From assembly GCA_949282745.1 (NCBI GenBank), contig CASDQM010000047.1, positions 124,001-188,000 on the forward strand: DNA of 64,000 nt, written 5' to 3'. A model generated the notes under the pieces. The model did no database searches and was not told the origin of the DNA. It saw only the letters and a list, made by a program, of their open reading frames with translations. Position numbers and translations under genes: made by a program. Below, piece after piece: positions 63,001-64,000 of the stretch. Origin of the DNA: an uncultured Sutterella sp. (GTDB taxonomy: Bacteria > Pseudomonadota > Gammaproteobacteria > Burkholderiales > Burkholderiaceae_F). Position 1 is the first letter of the stretch; each line of letters begins with the position of its first letter.

Positions 63001-64000
63001 TCGCCAACCGCATGGCTTTTCACGGGATCGACGCGACGCTTCGCCACTTCGGCCAGAACGACTGGCACCTGCGCGTCGCGAGCGACGAACTGAGCGGTCA
63101 GGCGGAATTCCTCGACGCGGGCGCCGCGCCCGACAAGTGGACCTTCAAGATCGACCGCGCGCACCTGCCGGAAGCGGCCGGCGACGAAATCGACACGGCG
63201 CTCGAAACCCGTCCCGCGCCCGGAACCCTTCCGAGCCTCAATCTCACGATCGGCGACCTTCGCGTGGGCGAACGCCGCATCGGCAAGGTCGAATTCGTGA
63301 GCCGCAACGAAATCGCGCCTTCGGGCGAAGGGCTCGCCATCATCGACCGCATCGCCGTGACGGCCCGGGGCGGCAGTCTCCTCGGTCAGGGCGTCTGGCG
63401 TCCTGAATCGGCCGCGGACGAAATCGGAACGTCTCACCTCACGCTCGAGGCGAACTTCTCCGACCTCGGCCGCCTTTTGCACGACCTTCGCATCCGCGAC
63501 GTCATCCGCAACGCCCCGGGGAACGTGAAGCTCGACCTTACCTTCCGGGGCCAACCCCACATGCCGCAGCTCAACACGCTTTCGGGCGAAGTGACGGCGG
63601 TGCTCGGCTCCGGCCAGATCCTGCAGGTGGAACCCGGAAGCGGACGACTGCTGGGCCTTCTTTCCATGCAGCACCTCATGCGGCGCCTCACGCTCGACTT
63701 CCGAGACGTGATCGGGAAGGGCTTCACCTTCGACTCGATCGCGGCGGGCGGGAAACTCCACCGCGGCGTTCTCTCGACCGAAAAGGTCGCGGTCGTGGGC
63801 TCGCCCGCGACGATCCTTCTTTCGGGCGACGTCGACCTCGTGGGCGAAAAGCTCGACTTGGAGGCCCTGGTCCTGCCGAAATTCAACGCCGAAGCGCCCG
63901 CGCTCGCGCTCACGCTTTTGAATCCCGCCGTCGGGGTCGGGACTTTCGTCGCGCAGTGGTTCCTCAAGGACGAAATTTCGAACCTGATGAGTTCGACCTA
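60078..64000 (+). CDS. YhdP family AsmA-like envelope protein, 5' part (runs off window)
   Basis: The frame is open from ATG 60078 to the last base, giving 1307 codons without a stop. The product has a basic start, one transmembrane helix (about 28-47, 'WWSLVVVYFALGLLLLGMRW') and then a very long beta-rich periplasmic part. Typical YhdP/TIGR02099 segments are 'VEKFELDFHFLWPRIEID'-like residues at about 74-90, 'LLALVGGTVTYQD'-like, 'VRHYLPRVVGEGTLDWLERGILKGRATSGDW', 'GSGPVDVQLGLSVPL' and 'EPGSGRLLGLLSMQHLMRRLTLDFRDVIGKGFTFDSI'. YhdP, TamB and YdbH are thought to carry phospholipids to the outer membrane. A long opposite-strand frame (60036-63761) is an artefact of this gene's codon bias. Confidence 0.88.
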   Translation, partial: MSYFKRRYVVYRGHRAGYRAFFERTRWLWWSLVVVYFALGLLLLGMRWYVSTHADELRGRITTAISEATGAQIEAEKFELDFHFLWPRIEIDALRFSRPDGPDSLLIPHIRAEFSWSSLWYRAPRFRELIVYQPTLTVRRLDEKTVDLAGFVLPLPELSAEGEKTEVPEDIPALAQLFAQRRLALVGGTVTYQDVRRPDLAPVRIENLDFLFQDELLAWRSGLDGTFVSGERSDDFSLRVQVDKSLFTDPARPGTWTARAYANLERTNVGQIARRLGLRNYLSSGEGRVRIWSDLDQGEVRTLLADLSTRNVRLRLADDLAPLNLRRAEARLNYAFDPDTRTQTVSLEGLRLQSAESWQWRPRQLTLRRKTDASGKTVEVDVGASMLDIGLLSSIGTSLPIPDDMRAQLKEYGVTGRIRNLTASGRGDLSALANWAVSLEFEGLGIKNDPDRPSFRNLSGTLSTREQDRSVRVTLASSNASLRFPKVFRRETMRFDKLSLEALVTKGEHWSVDLRDLRAENGEAAVTGAGTWTLDDDVAGTVKLSGKILRANGPSVRHYLPRVVGEGTLDWLERGILKGRATSGDWNLEGRLEDYPWSDGKNGLFRIRGHVTGGTLDFLPMKGKKAGSEWPVLTNVEADLLFEGERMLITGHKASSRNLLASDVRVEIPAFSATPVTLLVDGRIRGDAKDALRYLNEAPMLSRILGGAFAESKGSGPVDVQLGLSVPLAHPERTRVKVTANLQKTDFSYGHGLPTLEDAVGTLVITEKDVTTPSPVEGRTASGPTRVAVRTDKNDVVIDVDGRASPQDLARLVSDPGFSPVFSALSGTAPVRVYARVDLQGKTPLRLSGRTNLSGLASSLPAPFAKSASEIWPTSFSWSPRPSGQGLVLSSAGHLEAALYFDDRKEGYTLTSGFVGVGAPMGKAGDRLDLSVNVPRFSWNEWEPYWREIDRNRKVHADGYNIPWGTLRVKVGELLANRMAFHGIDATLRHFGQNDWHLRVASDELSGQAEFLDAGAAPDKWTFKIDRAHLPEAAGDEIDTALETRPAPGTLPSLNLTIGDLRVGERRIGKVEFVSRNEIAPSGEGLAIIDRIAVTARGGSLLGQGVWRPESAADEIGTSHLTLEANFSDLGRLLHDLRIRDVIRNAPGNVKLDLTFRGQPHMPQLNTLSGEVTAVLGSGQILQVEPGSGRLLGLLSMQHLMRRLTLDFRDVIGKGFTFDSIAAGGKLHRGVLSTEKVAVVGSPATILLSGDVDLVGEKLDLEALVLPKFNAEAPALALTLLNPAVGVGTFVAQWFLKDEISNLMSST

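Noticed and set aside
60036-63761. Open frame of 1241 codons on the minus strand
   Set aside because: It is antisense to the YhdP-like gene, which is open to the window end and has recognisable family segments; the minus frame is Arg/Glu/Val-rich without any domain.

Overview
This is a 64-kb, GC-rich, gene-dense window from a bacterial chromosome. It carries 54 protein-coding genes that I can support, one tRNA, short intergenic gaps, and no insertion sequence, prophage or CRISPR array that I could see. Several traits point to an anaerobic or microaerophilic betaproteobacterium of the Sutterella/Parasutterella kind: the hemH-grpE-dnaK-dnaJ order with sigma-32 promoters, a Wolinella-type dihaem fumarate reductase cytochrome b, an oxygen-labile class I fumarase, a DcuA/DcuB dicarboxylate carrier, a NapC/NrfH-type tetrahaem cytochrome and a ModE-controlled molybdate transporter. 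This assignment is inference from gene content; no rRNA is present.

Layout. 1-3523: the tail of a DUF748-like protein, tRNA-Thr(CGU), then tsaE, a Tat-exported amidase and a rhodanese, overlapping end to start. 3619-10136: fructose-bisphosphate aldolase, diacylglycerol kinase, purC, purE-purK, a Sua5/TsaC protein, an ArsC-like protein and murI. 10100-14343: a hotdog thioesterase with a KynB-like cyclase, a small nitroreductase, a DUF72 protein, an orphan FixJ-type regulator and a Spy-like periplasmic protein. 14717-20475: purB, modABC divergent from modE across a perfect palindrome, and a lone NrfH-like cytochrome. 20633-25728: pepN, fbp, a LapA-like membrane protein and upp.

26113-32704 is the metabolic centrepiece: a lone FrdC-type cytochrome b, a GntR/UTRA regulator, class I fumarase, a DcuA/DcuB carrier and a LarA-family nickel-pincer racemase homologue with every catalytic residue in place. 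Together these could take up malate of either configuration, dehydrate it to fumarate and feed fumarate respiration; the FrdAB subunits and the cofactor-synthesis genes must lie elsewhere. 32787-36225 holds a degenerate response regulator overlapping an M20 amidohydrolase, divergent from an AbgA-like hydrolase. 36423-41454 holds yebC, purD, a small secreted protein and the nadD-rsfS-rlmH-maf housekeeping operon.

41721-50107: a DEAD-box-type helicase with altered motifs, a small lipoprotein, an M24 aminopeptidase and a two-gene RND efflux system. 50186-59882 (minus strand): dnaJ, dnaK, grpE, hemH, a Vut_1 transporter, a YheT-like hydrolase and glnE. 60078 to the end is the first 1307 codons of a YhdP/AsmA-like envelope protein, which runs off the window. 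Purine synthesis (purC, E, K, B, D) is spread over four loci, and respiration-linked genes (mod, NrfH-like, frdC, fumA, dcu) recur.

The least expected signals are a CX3CH first haem motif in the NrfH-like cytochrome, TTGAC-N4-GTCAA boxes ahead of the two respiratory cytochrome genes, the DEGD helicase, the racemase in a fumarate cluster, and a recurring layout in which a GC hairpin sits just downstream of the promoter in many leaders.
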